Assembly (NCBI GenBank): GCA_025362295.1
Contig: JANYGX010000007.1
Location: forward strand, 106,932-170,931
Origin: Sphingomonadales bacterium
Lineage (GTDB): Bacteria; Pseudomonadota; Alphaproteobacteria; Sphingomonadales; Sphingomonadaceae
Reading direction: 5' to 3'
DNA length: 64,000 nt
Below are positions 35,227 through 43,843 of this stretch, piece by piece. The notes under the pieces are model-generated. The model was given only the letters and a program-made list of their open reading frames with translations. It was not told where the DNA came from and ran no database searches. How positions within the stretch are numbered: position 1 is the stretch's first letter; the number at the start of each line of letters is the position of its first letter. Made by a program: the position numbers and the translations under genes.

Positions 35227-36513
35227 ATGACAAAAACAACCTATCACAAACGTATGTTGGGCAACCACATGCTTCGCCCGGAAACCCAGATGATGGGTTA
35301 TGGCTTCGATCCGCACCTTTCAGAAGGGGCGCTGAAGCCGCCGATTTTTCTGACCTCAACGTTTGTCTTCAAAACCGCGCAGGACGGCAAGGATTTTTTT
35401 GATTTCTCTTCGGGCCGCAGGCAGCCGGAAGAAGGCCAGTCGGCAGGTCTGGTTTATTCACGCTTCAACAACCCCAATCTTGAAGTGCTGGAAGATCGGC
35501 TGGCGCTGTGGGATGTGGCAGAGCTATCCGCTGTGTTTTCATCAGGCATGTCAGCCATTTCAACGGCACTGCTCACCTATCTGCGGCCCGGTGATGTGCT
35601 GCTGACAACGCGACCGCTTTACGGCGGTACAGAAACGCTGATTGACAAGCAGCTGCCGAATTTCGGTATTACAGTGATGAACCTTGGAGACTCACTGGAC
35701 GCACACGGCATGGCAGAGATGGCAAAACAGGCCATGGCAAAGGGTCGCATCAGCCTCATCATGACAGAAACACCAGCCAACCCCACCATAGGTTTGGTTG
35801 ATCTGCGCGCGGTTGCAGATGTTGCAGACATGATTGGTAAAGCGCAAAACGGGCTGCGGCCAATGGTGGCGGTTGACAACACATTTCTCGGGCCGGTCTA
35901 TCAGCAGCCTCTGGCGCACGGTGCTGACATTGTGATGTATTCGCTCACCAAATATGTTGGTGGACATTCCGATCTGGTGGCGGGTGCCGTCTCGGGCAGC
36001 ATCGCTGCCATCAAACCGATCAAAGCACTGCGCGGAGCGCTTGGCACACAGCTCGACCCCAACACTGCATGGATGCTGCTGCGCTCGATGGAAACCCTGC
36101 AGTTGCGCATGGAACGCGCCAACATCAATGCGGGTGAAATTGCCCGCTACCTGCAAAGCCACCCAAAAATTGCCCATGTGAGTTATCTTGGATTTTTACA
36201 GAATGACGATCCGCACAAGGCCATATTTGATCGTCAGTGCCTGGCCCCGGGCTCGACATTTGCTTTCAATGTCAATGGCGGCGAGGCGGAAGCTTTCCGG
36301 CTGCTGGATAGTTTGCAGGTGATCAAGCTTGCTGTGTCGCTGGGCGGTACCGAAACGCTCATTTCGCATCCGGCATCCACAACCCATTCCGGGGTTGCCA
36401 AAGCCTCTCGCGATGCTATGGGTATCACAGACGCAATGATTCGCATTTCAGTTGGTATTGAACATCCCGACGACTTGATTGCTGATCTTGAACAAGCACT
36501 GGGCAACGTGTGA
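35227..36513 (+). CDS. Cystathionine gamma-synthase family PLP enzyme (methionine gamma-lyase/sulfhydrylase-like)
   Basis: This PLP enzyme of the Cys/Met metabolism family has 428 residues. K242 in SLTKYVGGHSD binds the cofactor; SSGMSAISTALL, YGGTETLID and SLGGTETLISHPAS are family blocks. The N-terminus is longer than in E. coli MetB, matching an alphaproteobacterial subgroup whose exact reaction (cystathionine synthesis, O-succinylhomoserine sulfhydrylation or gamma-lyase) cannot be read from sequence. It starts 10 nt after glnD. Confidence 0.88.
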   Translation: MTKTTYHKRMLGNHMLRPETQMMGYGFDPHLSEGALKPPIFLTSTFVFKTAQDGKDFFDFSSGRRQPEEGQSAGLVYSRFNNPNLEVLEDRLALWDVAELSAVFSSGMSAISTALLTYLRPGDVLLTTRPLYGGTETLIDKQLPNFGITVMNLGDSLDAHGMAEMAKQAMAKGRISLIMTETPANPTIGLVDLRAVADVADMIGKAQNGLRPMVAVDNTFLGPVYQQPLAHGADIVMYSLTKYVGGHSDLVAGAVSGSIAAIKPIKALRGALGTQLDPNTAWMLLRSMETLQLRMERANINAGEIARYLQSHPKIAHVSYLGFLQNDDPHKAIFDRQCLAPGSTFAFNVNGGEAEAFRLLDSLQVIKLAVSLGGTETLISHPASTTHSGVAKASRDAMGITDAMIRISVGIEHPDDLIADLEQALGNV

Positions 36514-36556
36514 GCGCACCAATCAACCCAACATTTATTTTCCAAAGGAATATGTC

Positions 36557-36844
36557 ATGATCAAACACTCTTACATTATAGCGCTTGCCGGTGCGGCCGC
36601 CGGTGCGGCTCTGGTGCTGGCTGTGCAAAACCACCCTGCGCACGCACAAACAGGGTTTGGCTATACAGGCGGTGGCGGCACTAGCGTCACAATGTCATCC
36701 GCGACACCAAATGCACAGGGTGTGTCCCACGCCTGGGCCATAGACCAACGCACCAACACTGTTGTGTTTTGCCGGAATGATGCGGCTGGCAATCCGGTTT
36801 GCAAACAAGGTTTGCTCCCCGGTGCAGCGGCTAATCCGCGGTAA
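36557..36844 (+). CDS. Small secreted protein, unknown function
   Basis: This 95-residue exported protein has a signal peptide with a repeated alanine-glycine core, cut near HPAHAQ (residue 31). The mature 65 residues are Gly/Thr/Asn-rich at the start (GYTGGGGTSV) and include one cysteine pair in VVFCRNDAAGNPVCKQG. ATG 36557 has AAAGGA 7 nt upstream. It follows the PLP gene by 43 nt and meets the adenosine kinase gene tail to tail 10 nt later. Confidence 0.7.
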   Translation: MIKHSYIIALAGAAAGAALVLAVQNHPAHAQTGFGYTGGGGTSVTMSSATPNAQGVSHAWAIDQRTNTVVFCRNDAAGNPVCKQGLLPGAAANPR

Positions 36845-36854
36845 CATAAGTTTA

Positions 36855-37841
36855 CTAACCCAACCGTGCCTTCACCAGGCCTGCCAACCCAACCAATGGC
36901 CGTGCGCCGATGTGGCTGATCACTTCGGCGGCGGCTATGGCACCCATCTGCCCGCATTCAGCCATAGCATGGCCACGGGTTAACCCGGCTAGAAAACCAG
37001 CGGCATAGGCATCCCCCGCCCCTGTTGCATCGACAACTTTAGTTACATGTTCGGCAGCCACTGTGAAGCTCTCGTCACCGGCCAGGATCACAGCGCCTTT
37101 TTCTGAACGGGTGAGTGCCATGATATCACAGCGACCACGCATGGCCGCAACTGCGCTGTCGAAATCTTTCGATTGGGTGAGCGCCATAATTTCGTGCTCG
37201 TTGGCAAACAATATATCGATATGGTTGTCTATCAGCTCATTGAATTCATCGCGGTACATGTTAACACAAAACGTGTCGGAGAGTGTTAGTGCTGCGCGGT
37301 TGCCAGTGCGGTGCGCCACCTGAATACCCATGACCAGAGATTGTTTGGTCTCTGGTGCATTCCACAAATACCCTTCAATATAAAATACCTGCGAACGGGC
37401 AATGAGTGTGCCATCAATATCCGCTGCTGTGATATCGGGCGCAATACCCAAATAGGTGCGCATGGTGCGCTCACCGTCTGGTGACACCAAAACCATGCAG
37501 CGACCTGTCGATGGGCCTTGCGTGGCGGCATCAGTGGCGAACTCAACCCCCTGCGCGCGAATGTCATGGGCAAACACATCACCAAGCTGGTCGTTGCGCA
37601 CCCGGCCAATAAAACCGCTGGTGCCGCCCAGCGAGGCAATGCAGGCAACCGTGTTGGCGGCTGATCCGCCTGACACTTCCTGCCCGGGGCCCATAACAGC
37701 ATAAAGCGCATGGGCCTGCGTTTCATCGATCATATCGTAGCTGGCTTTGGTTATGTGTTGCTCAGCCAAAAAGGCATCATCAGCGCGAGCAATCACATCA
37801 ACCAGCGCATTGCCGACAGCGGTCACATCTAAACGGGTCAT
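36855..37841 (-). CDS. PfkB family sugar/nucleoside kinase, probably adenosine kinase
   Basis: This 328-residue ribokinase-fold enzyme has the N-terminal block VTAVGNALVDVIARADD, GGSAANTVACIASLGG, and the catalytic PfkB signature VDATGAGDAYAAGFLAGLTRG with the base Asp. Similar alphaproteobacterial proteins are assigned as adenosine kinase; the substrate is inferred. Its start overlaps the yciB stop by 4 nt. Confidence 0.87.
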   Translation of the reverse strand: MTRLDVTAVGNALVDVIARADDAFLAEQHITKASYDMIDETQAHALYAVMGPGQEVSGGSAANTVACIASLGGTSGFIGRVRNDQLGDVFAHDIRAQGVEFATDAATQGPSTGRCMVLVSPDGERTMRTYLGIAPDITAADIDGTLIARSQVFYIEGYLWNAPETKQSLVMGIQVAHRTGNRAALTLSDTFCVNMYRDEFNELIDNHIDILFANEHEIMALTQSKDFDSAVAAMRGRCDIMALTRSEKGAVILAGDESFTVAAEHVTKVVDATGAGDAYAAGFLAGLTRGHAMAECGQMGAIAAAEVISHIGARPLVGLAGLVKARLG

Positions 37842-38434
37842 GAAAGTTCCTTGGTGTTTTTGAGTTCGTGTTTAAGAATGAATGGCATATTGGCCGCCGC
37901 AAAAATCATCGTGATGGCAAAATCAGCGAACTTGAACTTGAGCCAGAAATCGTTGGAATAATTCCGCCAGATCACTTCGTTGAGACCCGCCGAGAATAGA
38001 AAAAACCATGCCCAGCGCCAGGTGAGCGTGCGCCATGCAGCGTCAGGGAGCGGCGGCATGGCAGCGCCCAGCATCAGCTTGATCAGCGATTTGCCGCGCA
38101 GCAACCCGATCATCAAGCCAAGCCCCATGGCGGCGTTGTAGATGGTCGGTTTGATCTTGATGAACCGGTCATCCTTCAGCCAGATGGTGAGGCCACCAAA
38201 CACCACAACCATGGCACCGGTGAACCACAGCACGGGGGTGATTTTGCCGTTGATGAAATGGCTGGCGATCATGGCGAGAAACGTCGCCACCATGAACGCA
38301 CCAGTACCCCAGTAGATGGCATCTTTGCCAACGTATTTTTTAGCAAAATAGTTCGCTGTAAAAAAAACCAGCAGCGGGCCAAAATCAATGGCGACACTGA
38401 TGAGAGAGGGCTTGGGCGGTGAATTGGAAATCAT
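37838..38434 (-). CDS. yciB: YciB/IspZ family inner membrane septation protein
   Basis: This 198-residue membrane protein has about five hydrophobic segments and the family blocks DFGPLLVFFTANYF, IYWGTGAFMVAT, KPTIYNAAMGLGLM and AGLNEVIWRNYS. YciB homologues act in envelope integrity and division-related processes. It lies 79 nt downstream of ftsY and overlaps the kinase gene, an order common in this class. Confidence 0.92.
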   Translation of the reverse strand: MISNSPPKPSLISVAIDFGPLLVFFTANYFAKKYVGKDAIYWGTGAFMVATFLAMIASHFINGKITPVLWFTGAMVVVFGGLTIWLKDDRFIKIKPTIYNAAMGLGLMIGLLRGKSLIKLMLGAAMPPLPDAAWRTLTWRWAWFFLFSAGLNEVIWRNYSNDFWLKFKFADFAITMIFAAANMPFILKHELKNTKELS

Positions 38435-38513
38435 AATGTGATACTCTGATAGGAGGGCGCCAACGAAATTCTGTCCCCGCTTGAGGAGGAGGCATTATGT
38501 GTCATCACCGCCA

Positions 38514-39470
38514 TCACTCAATTCCCACCAGCGCTTTGGCAAAATCCTCGGCCACAAATGGCCGCAGATCATCGCTTTGTTCGCCAATGCCGATTGCGTG
38601 AATGGGCACGGCATATTTGTCAGCCGCCGCCACCAGAATGCCGCCGCGCGCTGTGCCGTCAAGCTTGGTCATCACCAGTCCGGTGACACCGGCAATGGCG
38701 CGGAACACCTCGATCTGGTTAAGGGCATTCTGGCCAGTGGTCGCATCGAGCACCAGCACACAATCGTGCGGTGCCGTTGCATCAATCTTGCCAATCACCC
38801 GGCGGATTTTTGAGAGTTCATCCATCAGGCCAGATTTGTTTTGCAAGCGGCCAGCTGTGTCCACAAGCACCACATCTATGCCATCGGCACGCGCTTTTTC
38901 GATGGCGCTGTAAGCAAGACCGGCGGCATCGCCGCCAACCTTTGTTGTCATCACGGCACAGCCCAGCCGCGCCCCCCATACCGATAGCTGTTCCACCGCT
39001 GCAGCACGAAACGTGTCGCCAGCCGCCAGCAGCACTGAATGGCCGCTGTCTCTATAGTGTTTGGCGAACTTGGCGATGGTGGTGGTTTTGCCAACACCGT
39101 TGACCCCAACCACCAGGATGACATGCGGATGATGGGTTCTGTTCACCACCAGTGGTTTTTCAAGTGGCGTCAGAATGGCACGAACATGATCGGCCAGAAC
39201 CTGCCGCACGTCGTCGGCGCTGATGGTTTTGTCGTAGCGATCTTTTTTGAGTTTCGCGCATATATCGGCTGCAACGCGCACGCCAAGGTCACTTGAAACA
39301 AGAGCCTCTTCCAATTCTTCAAGTGTTGCCGCATCAAGTTTGGATTTGGTGAAAATGCCCGTGATGGACTGGGTGAGCTTGCCTGTTGAGCGCGACAAGC
39401 CATCTTTCAATCGCGCGAAAAACCCCCGCTTGGGGGTTATGGAAACATCATCAAGGCTATCATCGATCAT
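38514..39470 (-). CDS. ftsY: Signal recognition particle receptor FtsY
   Basis: FtsY docks SRP-ribosome complexes at the membrane through a GTPase shared with Ffh. The 318 residues hold a short N/A region, the four-helix N domain, and the G domain with GVNGVGKTTTIAK (G1), DTFRAAAVEQL, DTAGRLQNK (G3), TKLDGTARGG (G4) and GIGEQSDDLRPF. ATG 39470 (MIDDSLDD) is preferred over an upstream TTG. The acidic A domain of E. coli FtsY is almost absent, as is normal here. Confidence 0.96.
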   Translation of the reverse strand: MIDDSLDDVSITPKRGFFARLKDGLSRSTGKLTQSITGIFTKSKLDAATLEELEEALVSSDLGVRVAADICAKLKKDRYDKTISADDVRQVLADHVRAILTPLEKPLVVNRTHHPHVILVVGVNGVGKTTTIAKFAKHYRDSGHSVLLAAGDTFRAAAVEQLSVWGARLGCAVMTTKVGGDAAGLAYSAIEKARADGIDVVLVDTAGRLQNKSGLMDELSKIRRVIGKIDATAPHDCVLVLDATTGQNALNQIEVFRAIAGVTGLVMTKLDGTARGGILVAAADKYAVPIHAIGIGEQSDDLRPFVAEDFAKALVGIE

Positions 39471-39537
39471 AATATGGGCCTGTAGCAGAGCCCCCAAGGC
39501 TTGGCCACCCCAGCTGTATGATTCAAGGCGTTATACC

Positions 39538-40209
39538 TTATGGCTTTGCTAGGTGTACCCACCAGTTATTTTCATTGATCGAATAAAATGGCTTGTAGTG
39601 CAGAATAGAGGTGTCCGGCAGCACCTGAGCCACCTGATTGTCGAGAATATAACTGCTGTCGTTTACTTTTACGGCCAAAATTGCGTGGGCAACACCAAGG
39701 TTTTCATCCTGCACTATAACAATGCGCATATCCGCAATCGGCACGCCAAGCTCCCGCAGCAGCATATATTTAGAAATGGCGTAATCCTCGCAATCGCCCG
39801 CATAGTCGAGAAACTCGTACAGCGTTTCCCAATAGTCCTCGACGCCCCAGTTTTCCATGTCGGTGATGTAGCGCTGCTGGTTCATCGCCGTGTTGACGCC
39901 GCGCACCTGTTCCATGCGGCTGGCGGTTTTGAAGTTGGCAAGCACCGTATCGCGGGTTTTGCGGTCAACACACGGGTAGCGTGGATTTGGCAGGCAGTTG
40001 CCACTGCGGTTGGTGCTGTGCTTCAAGCCACTCCCTCCAGCCGATGGATTGATCGTGCTGTATTGCCGTTCAAGCATATCTGTCCATTTGGTGAATTGGC
40101 CAATACCCGTGCGACGCAATTCCGTCGTGCCAAATAATCCAGCGTTGGCCGGTCCGATCATGGCCAGCAGTATAAACAGCACAGACGCAAAACCGCGTGT
40201 AATCCGCAT
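39538..40209 (-). CDS. Periplasmic transglutaminase-like cysteine protease (BTLCP/LapG family)
   Basis: This is a 223-residue exported protein of the bacterial transglutaminase-like cysteine proteinase family, which includes LapG, the protease that releases biofilm adhesins. The signal peptide ends IGPANA (residue 23). The catalytic triad is C140, H175 and D190 (GDCEDYAISKY, VAHAILAV, ILDNQ), and the D139-C140-E141 trio matches the calcium-site residues beside the LapG cysteine. ATG 40209 places the signal peptide at the N-terminus. It is divergent from a membrane receptor gene that may regulate it. Confidence 0.87.
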   Translation of the reverse strand: MRITRGFASVLFILLAMIGPANAGLFGTTELRRTGIGQFTKWTDMLERQYSTINPSAGGSGLKHSTNRSGNCLPNPRYPCVDRKTRDTVLANFKTASRMEQVRGVNTAMNQQRYITDMENWGVEDYWETLYEFLDYAGDCEDYAISKYMLLRELGVPIADMRIVIVQDENLGVAHAILAVKVNDSSYILDNQVAQVLPDTSILHYKPFYSINENNWWVHLAKP

Positions 40210-40317
40210 GACAAACCAAACCTGAGCATTATGACTTTCCATTGTGCGCAATAAAGCCCTAAAAGACTGTAAAGTTTTGCAAGTTCAGGGCATTTCAAAC
40301 TGTAAAAAGGCGACCAA

Positions 40318-42249
40318 ATGGCAATTGTTTCACCCGTGAGTAACCGGATTTTTGGCTTGAGCTTCAGGGGTTGGGTTCGCGCCTTGCTGCTTGCGCTTGC
40401 CTTCGGGGGCATTCTTGGCTGGTGGTGGACTGGTCTGGAGTCTAACCGGCAGGAAACGACACTTTATGACCACGAAGCGCAGATCGTCGATAGTCGTGCA
40501 GCCGCCATCTCCAGCTGGGTGGCCGATCAGCGCCGTTCAGTCAGCAGTGTGGCCGCAAACCCAGCGATTGGTGTTTATGTGATGAGCCAGACGACGGGCG
40601 ATAAAGAGGCTGCACTTGGCCAAGCCGGGTACCTCAAAAACCTCATCCAGAACGTCGCTGAACGGGATGGTTGGCTGAGTGGAGACAGTCAGGTGCCCGC
40701 CAATGTGGTGCGCGATAACAGCCCGGGCCTTGCCATTTTGGGGCCTGAGGGTGGTATTCTTGCTGGTGCTGGTGGGCCACTGCCAAGTCCGCTCGATATG
40801 ATCACCGGCAAACTGGCCGTGAACGGCACAACGCGGCTGGCTCAAGGCAGTGTTTTGCGCCTGCTCATGCCAATCAACAGCCCGGGAGGCGGCAGTGTTA
40901 TTGGCTATGTCTATGGTGTGCGCTTGCTGGATGACAGTTTCATGCGTTTGCTTGCACAGCCTGGCGAGCCGCAAGGCGAGGCGGAACAGGCAATAGTTGC
41001 CAGAACGCCGCAAGGCTTGCTGGCTGTGACTGGCCGCGCAGGCGTTGCAAGCGGTGAACATGCTGTCCGCGATCCGATACTGGAGCCAGCGATTGATAAC
41101 ACGACAACCCGGAAGGCCAGCACGGCAAATGGTATGCATATGCTGGTGACGGCACGTTCGATTGCCAATGCCGGCTGGTCGCTGGTGCGCCTGCGGCCGG
41201 CGGATGCAGCACTGGACACTGTCCATGAAGCAAGGATTTTGAAGCTGGCAAGCTGGTTGTTTGGCCTTGGCCTGGCTGGGACCGCAGCACTTCTGTCGTG
41301 GCGACATGGTGCGGCAGTCCAAGCCATACAAACAGCTGAAACAGAAGCCAGGCAAAGGGAATTTTTGTCGATGGTGTCGGATCGACAGCCAACAGCGATA
41401 ACAGTTATCAGTAAAGACGGATCAACCAAATTCAGCAATGTTATGGCGCGGCGCTGGGCCGGCAGTGGCATTCACGAACCGGCTTTGGCGGCTGTCTACG
41501 GAGCCGCAGAACCTGCCGTTCAGGAACAGCTTGCAAAACTTGCAACCGCGCCTGTGGCCAGCGCTGATGATGTGGTCGCCAATGGCAACCAGCGCATTCG
41601 CATTGAAACTTGTCGGCTGGACCCGACCAATGCCAACAGCGACAGGTTAATTGTTGGTGAGGACCTCACGGCCCTTATTCAGGAGCGGGAGCGGCGCGAG
41701 GCCAATTTGCGCGCACTGGTCAATACACTCACCGGCCTTGTCGATGCGCGTGATCCAGGCAGTGCCCGTCATTCCGAGAAGGTGTCGCTCACAGCCAAAG
41801 CCATTGGGCAAGGTCTTGGCTGGACGCTCACAGAAACCAGCACAATCTATACAGCCGGTTTGCTGATGAATATTGGCAAAATCTTGGTACCAAGTTCTAT
41901 TTTAACCAAGCAAGGGCCGTTGAGCGCCGACGAACATGTGATTGTCCGGACAGCCATGGCGCAAACGGGAGCGTTGCTTGCAAATGTGCCGTTCGATGGA
42001 CCGGTTGCGGCAACAATTGCTGCGGTATCGGCGCCGCCAGCCGGATCTGTCGGCCGTTTGCCGCGATTGCTTAGGCTCGCCAATGCGTTTGTCAGCATGG
42101 TCAGCCCCCGGGCCCACCGCGCTGCCATGACTTGTGAGGATGCATTGGCAGAACTTGGAAAAACTTCAAATCCAGAAGAACAATCTTCAATTCAGGCCCT
42201 GGAACACTGGTTGAACGCCAGTGGAGGCAAAGCAATTTTAGGATTATAA
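40318..42249 (+). CDS. Membrane receptor with periplasmic domain, PAS domain and degenerate HD-GYP domain
   Basis: This 643-residue protein has TM1 at about 21-38, a periplasmic sensor of about 265 residues, TM2 at about 308-328, a PAS-like region (350-455), a short coiled coil and an HD-GYP-like domain (465-605). The HD-GYP domain keeps the fold marks (LVDARDPGSARHSEKV, IGKILVPSSILTKQGPLS) but has lost the ligands: the HD pair is M517-N518, the HHE and GYP regions read VSAPPAGSVG, and the late Asp is N589 in RLANAFVSM. It should therefore be unable to cleave c-di-GMP and may bind a nucleotide or signal. It is divergent from the LapG-like protease and upstream of mraZ. Confidence 0.78.
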   Translation: MAIVSPVSNRIFGLSFRGWVRALLLALAFGGILGWWWTGLESNRQETTLYDHEAQIVDSRAAAISSWVADQRRSVSSVAANPAIGVYVMSQTTGDKEAALGQAGYLKNLIQNVAERDGWLSGDSQVPANVVRDNSPGLAILGPEGGILAGAGGPLPSPLDMITGKLAVNGTTRLAQGSVLRLLMPINSPGGGSVIGYVYGVRLLDDSFMRLLAQPGEPQGEAEQAIVARTPQGLLAVTGRAGVASGEHAVRDPILEPAIDNTTTRKASTANGMHMLVTARSIANAGWSLVRLRPADAALDTVHEARILKLASWLFGLGLAGTAALLSWRHGAAVQAIQTAETEARQREFLSMVSDRQPTAITVISKDGSTKFSNVMARRWAGSGIHEPALAAVYGAAEPAVQEQLAKLATAPVASADDVVANGNQRIRIETCRLDPTNANSDRLIVGEDLTALIQERERREANLRALVNTLTGLVDARDPGSARHSEKVSLTAKAIGQGLGWTLTETSTIYTAGLLMNIGKILVPSSILTKQGPLSADEHVIVRTAMAQTGALLANVPFDGPVAATIAAVSAPPAGSVGRLPRLLRLANAFVSMVSPRAHRAAMTCEDALAELGKTSNPEEQSSIQALEHWLNASGGKAILGL

Positions 42250-42352
42250 AAATCATCTATAAGCACAAAGTTCTTTTTTTGTTCCAATCAATGCAGAACG
42301 CAATGCATTTAAGTTCAGTTTTTTGACAAATTGACGCATAAAATCCTTGGTT

Positions 42353-42367
42353 TCCCATGAATTCCCA
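42353..42367. promoter_or_regulatory. Tandem MraZ box operator before mraZ
   Basis: TCCCA-TGAAT-TCCCA is, on the minus strand, TGGGA-N5-TGGGA: two boxes with the 10-bp period that MraZ binds in characterised dcw clusters. A weaker third box (ATCCT, 42343) lies one period upstream. Its position 44-58 nt before the mraZ start suits autorepression. Confidence 0.6.
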
Positions 42368-42378
42368 TGTTATGCCTA

Positions 42379-42401
42379 GAATCGATTAATTTTTCGATTC
42401 G
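42379..42401. promoter_or_regulatory. Inverted repeat with two GANTC sites and a GcrA-like motif in the mraZ leader
   Basis: GAATCG (42379-42384) and CGATTC (42395-42400) form an inverted repeat; both arms contain GANTC, the CcrM methylation target. The right arm CGATTCG (42395-42401) matches the GcrA-preferred YGAKTCG. It lies just upstream of the ribosome site of mraZ. The function is inferred from the Caulobacter GcrA/CcrM module. Confidence 0.4.
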
Positions 42402-42410
42402 GGAAGTTTT

Positions 42411-42887
42411 GTGGTGGCAAAACCGTTTACAAGAATGTTTATGGGCTGGCTTGATGCGAAAAACCGCGTCTCGCTGCCGGCTGACTTCCGTGATGTGCTC
42501 GCGGAACGCAGTGCCAATCGCAATGAAGTTATGCTGGATGGTCACCCGGACTGGCCAGCGCTGCGCGGCTATGACATCCGATATTCAGAGACTTTACAGC
42601 ATGTGCTTGACGAAAAGCACGGGGAGGGGCTGTCGCTCGACAAAGAACTGGATGCCATCGACCTGTTTGGCTCGGTTGAGACATGCGGACTCGATGCCAA
42701 TGGCCGCTTCGTGATGGGGGACTGGTTGCGTTCTAAAGCAGAACTCGACCGGGAATTGTTGTTTATTGGCCTCGGCACGCACTTTCTGGTGTGGAATCCA
42801 GACCGTGCTATTGCCATGATTGACAAAAAGGGCGCTATCGCTGCCTTTGTTGCCTCCGAGCGCAAGCGGAAGGCTGTGTCCCAGTGA
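42411..42887 (+). CDS. mraZ: Transcriptional regulator MraZ
   Basis: MraZ is an AbrB-like ring-forming DNA-binding protein and the first gene and repressor of the dcw cluster. The 158-residue protein has two repeats: LDAKNRVSLPADFRDVL at about 13-29 and LDANGRFVMGDWLRSKA at about 90-106. The two adjacent GTG codons (42411 and 42414) are the best starts: GGAAG lies 4 or 7 nt before them and the residues before LDAK then match relatives. The ATG at 42435 has no ribosome site. It overlaps rsmH by 4 nt. Confidence 0.94.
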   Translation: MVAKPFTRMFMGWLDAKNRVSLPADFRDVLAERSANRNEVMLDGHPDWPALRGYDIRYSETLQHVLDEKHGEGLSLDKELDAIDLFGSVETCGLDANGRFVMGDWLRSKAELDRELLFIGLGTHFLVWNPDRAIAMIDKKGAIAAFVASERKRKAVSQ

Positions 42888-43843
42888 GCGCGCTGCACAC
42901 AAGTGTTATGTCCAAGGCTTTTATCAGCGCCCTTGCACCGGTTGACGGCGATATCATTGTCGATGGCACGTTTGGGGCTGGCGGCCACAGTGCACAGCTT
43001 CTGGCAGCGGCCGATTGCTCAGTCTTTGCCATTGACCGTGACCCCACCGCCATTGTCAGCGGCGCAGCTCTGGTCAAACACTATGCGCCTCGCCTCATCT
43101 TAATGGCCGGGACTTTCGGCGCCATGACGGATGTGCTGGCGCTGCAAGGTATTCACAGTGTTGATGCCATAGGCCTTGATATCGGCGTATCATCGATGCA
43201 CCTTGACCAACCCGAGCGGGGATTTTCTTTTCAGTCCGATGGACCGCTGGATATGCGCATGAGCCGGGACGGCGAAAGTGCTGCCGATCTGGTCAACGAT
43301 ATGCCGGAAGCGGCACTGGCAGACTTGCTATACACCTACGGCGAGGAGCGTCAATCAAGACGCATTGCCAAATTCATTGTTGCAGCGCGCACTCTTAAGC
43401 CGGTTGTGCGAACACTGGAGCTTGCTGACATTGTCAAGAAAGCCATTGGTCATAAACCCGGTGCCAAACACCCGGCCACCCAGACATTTCAGGCGCTTCG
43501 CATTGCCGTTAATCACGAGCTCGATGAGCTTAAGTCGGCTTTGCTTGCCGCTGAGCGGTTGCTGAAGGCTGGAGGGCGTCTGGCCGTGATCAGCTTCCAC
43601 AGTCTGGAGGACAGGCTGGTCAAGAATTTTTTGCGCAACCGGAGTGGCGGCGATCCGCTGATGTCGCGGCATATGCCTGACATGAAGGATTCTCATGCGC
43701 CAATTTTTTCACACATCGCCAAACCACGCCGCGCTGGTCTGGACGAGCTTGCAGCCAATCCGCGTGCACGCTCAGCCATACTAAGATCGGCTGTTCGTAC
43801 CAACGCCCCCGCACCCCTTACACCATCATGGGAGATGATTTGA
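42884..43843 (+). CDS. rsmH: 16S rRNA (cytosine-1402-N4)-methyltransferase
   Basis: RsmH (MraW) methylates C1402 in the decoding centre. These 319 residues have the SAM-binding block VDGTFGAGGHSAQLLAAADC, the GLDIGVSSMHLDQPERGFSF motif and FHSLEDRLVKNF. The start is GTG in the GTGA overlap with mraZ; its stop shares one base with the ftsL ATG. Confidence 0.96.
   Translation: MSALHTSVMSKAFISALAPVDGDIIVDGTFGAGGHSAQLLAAADCSVFAIDRDPTAIVSGAALVKHYAPRLILMAGTFGAMTDVLALQGIHSVDAIGLDIGVSSMHLDQPERGFSFQSDGPLDMRMSRDGESAADLVNDMPEAALADLLYTYGEERQSRRIAKFIVAARTLKPVVRTLELADIVKKAIGHKPGAKHPATQTFQALRIAVNHELDELKSALLAAERLLKAGGRLAVISFHSLEDRLVKNFLRNRSGGDPLMSRHMPDMKDSHAPIFSHIAKPRRAGLDELAANPRARSAILRSAVRTNAPAPLTPSWEMI

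Noticed and set aside
42250..42290. T-run after the HD-like receptor gene as a terminator
   Set aside because: No stable stem precedes the T7 stretch near 42274.
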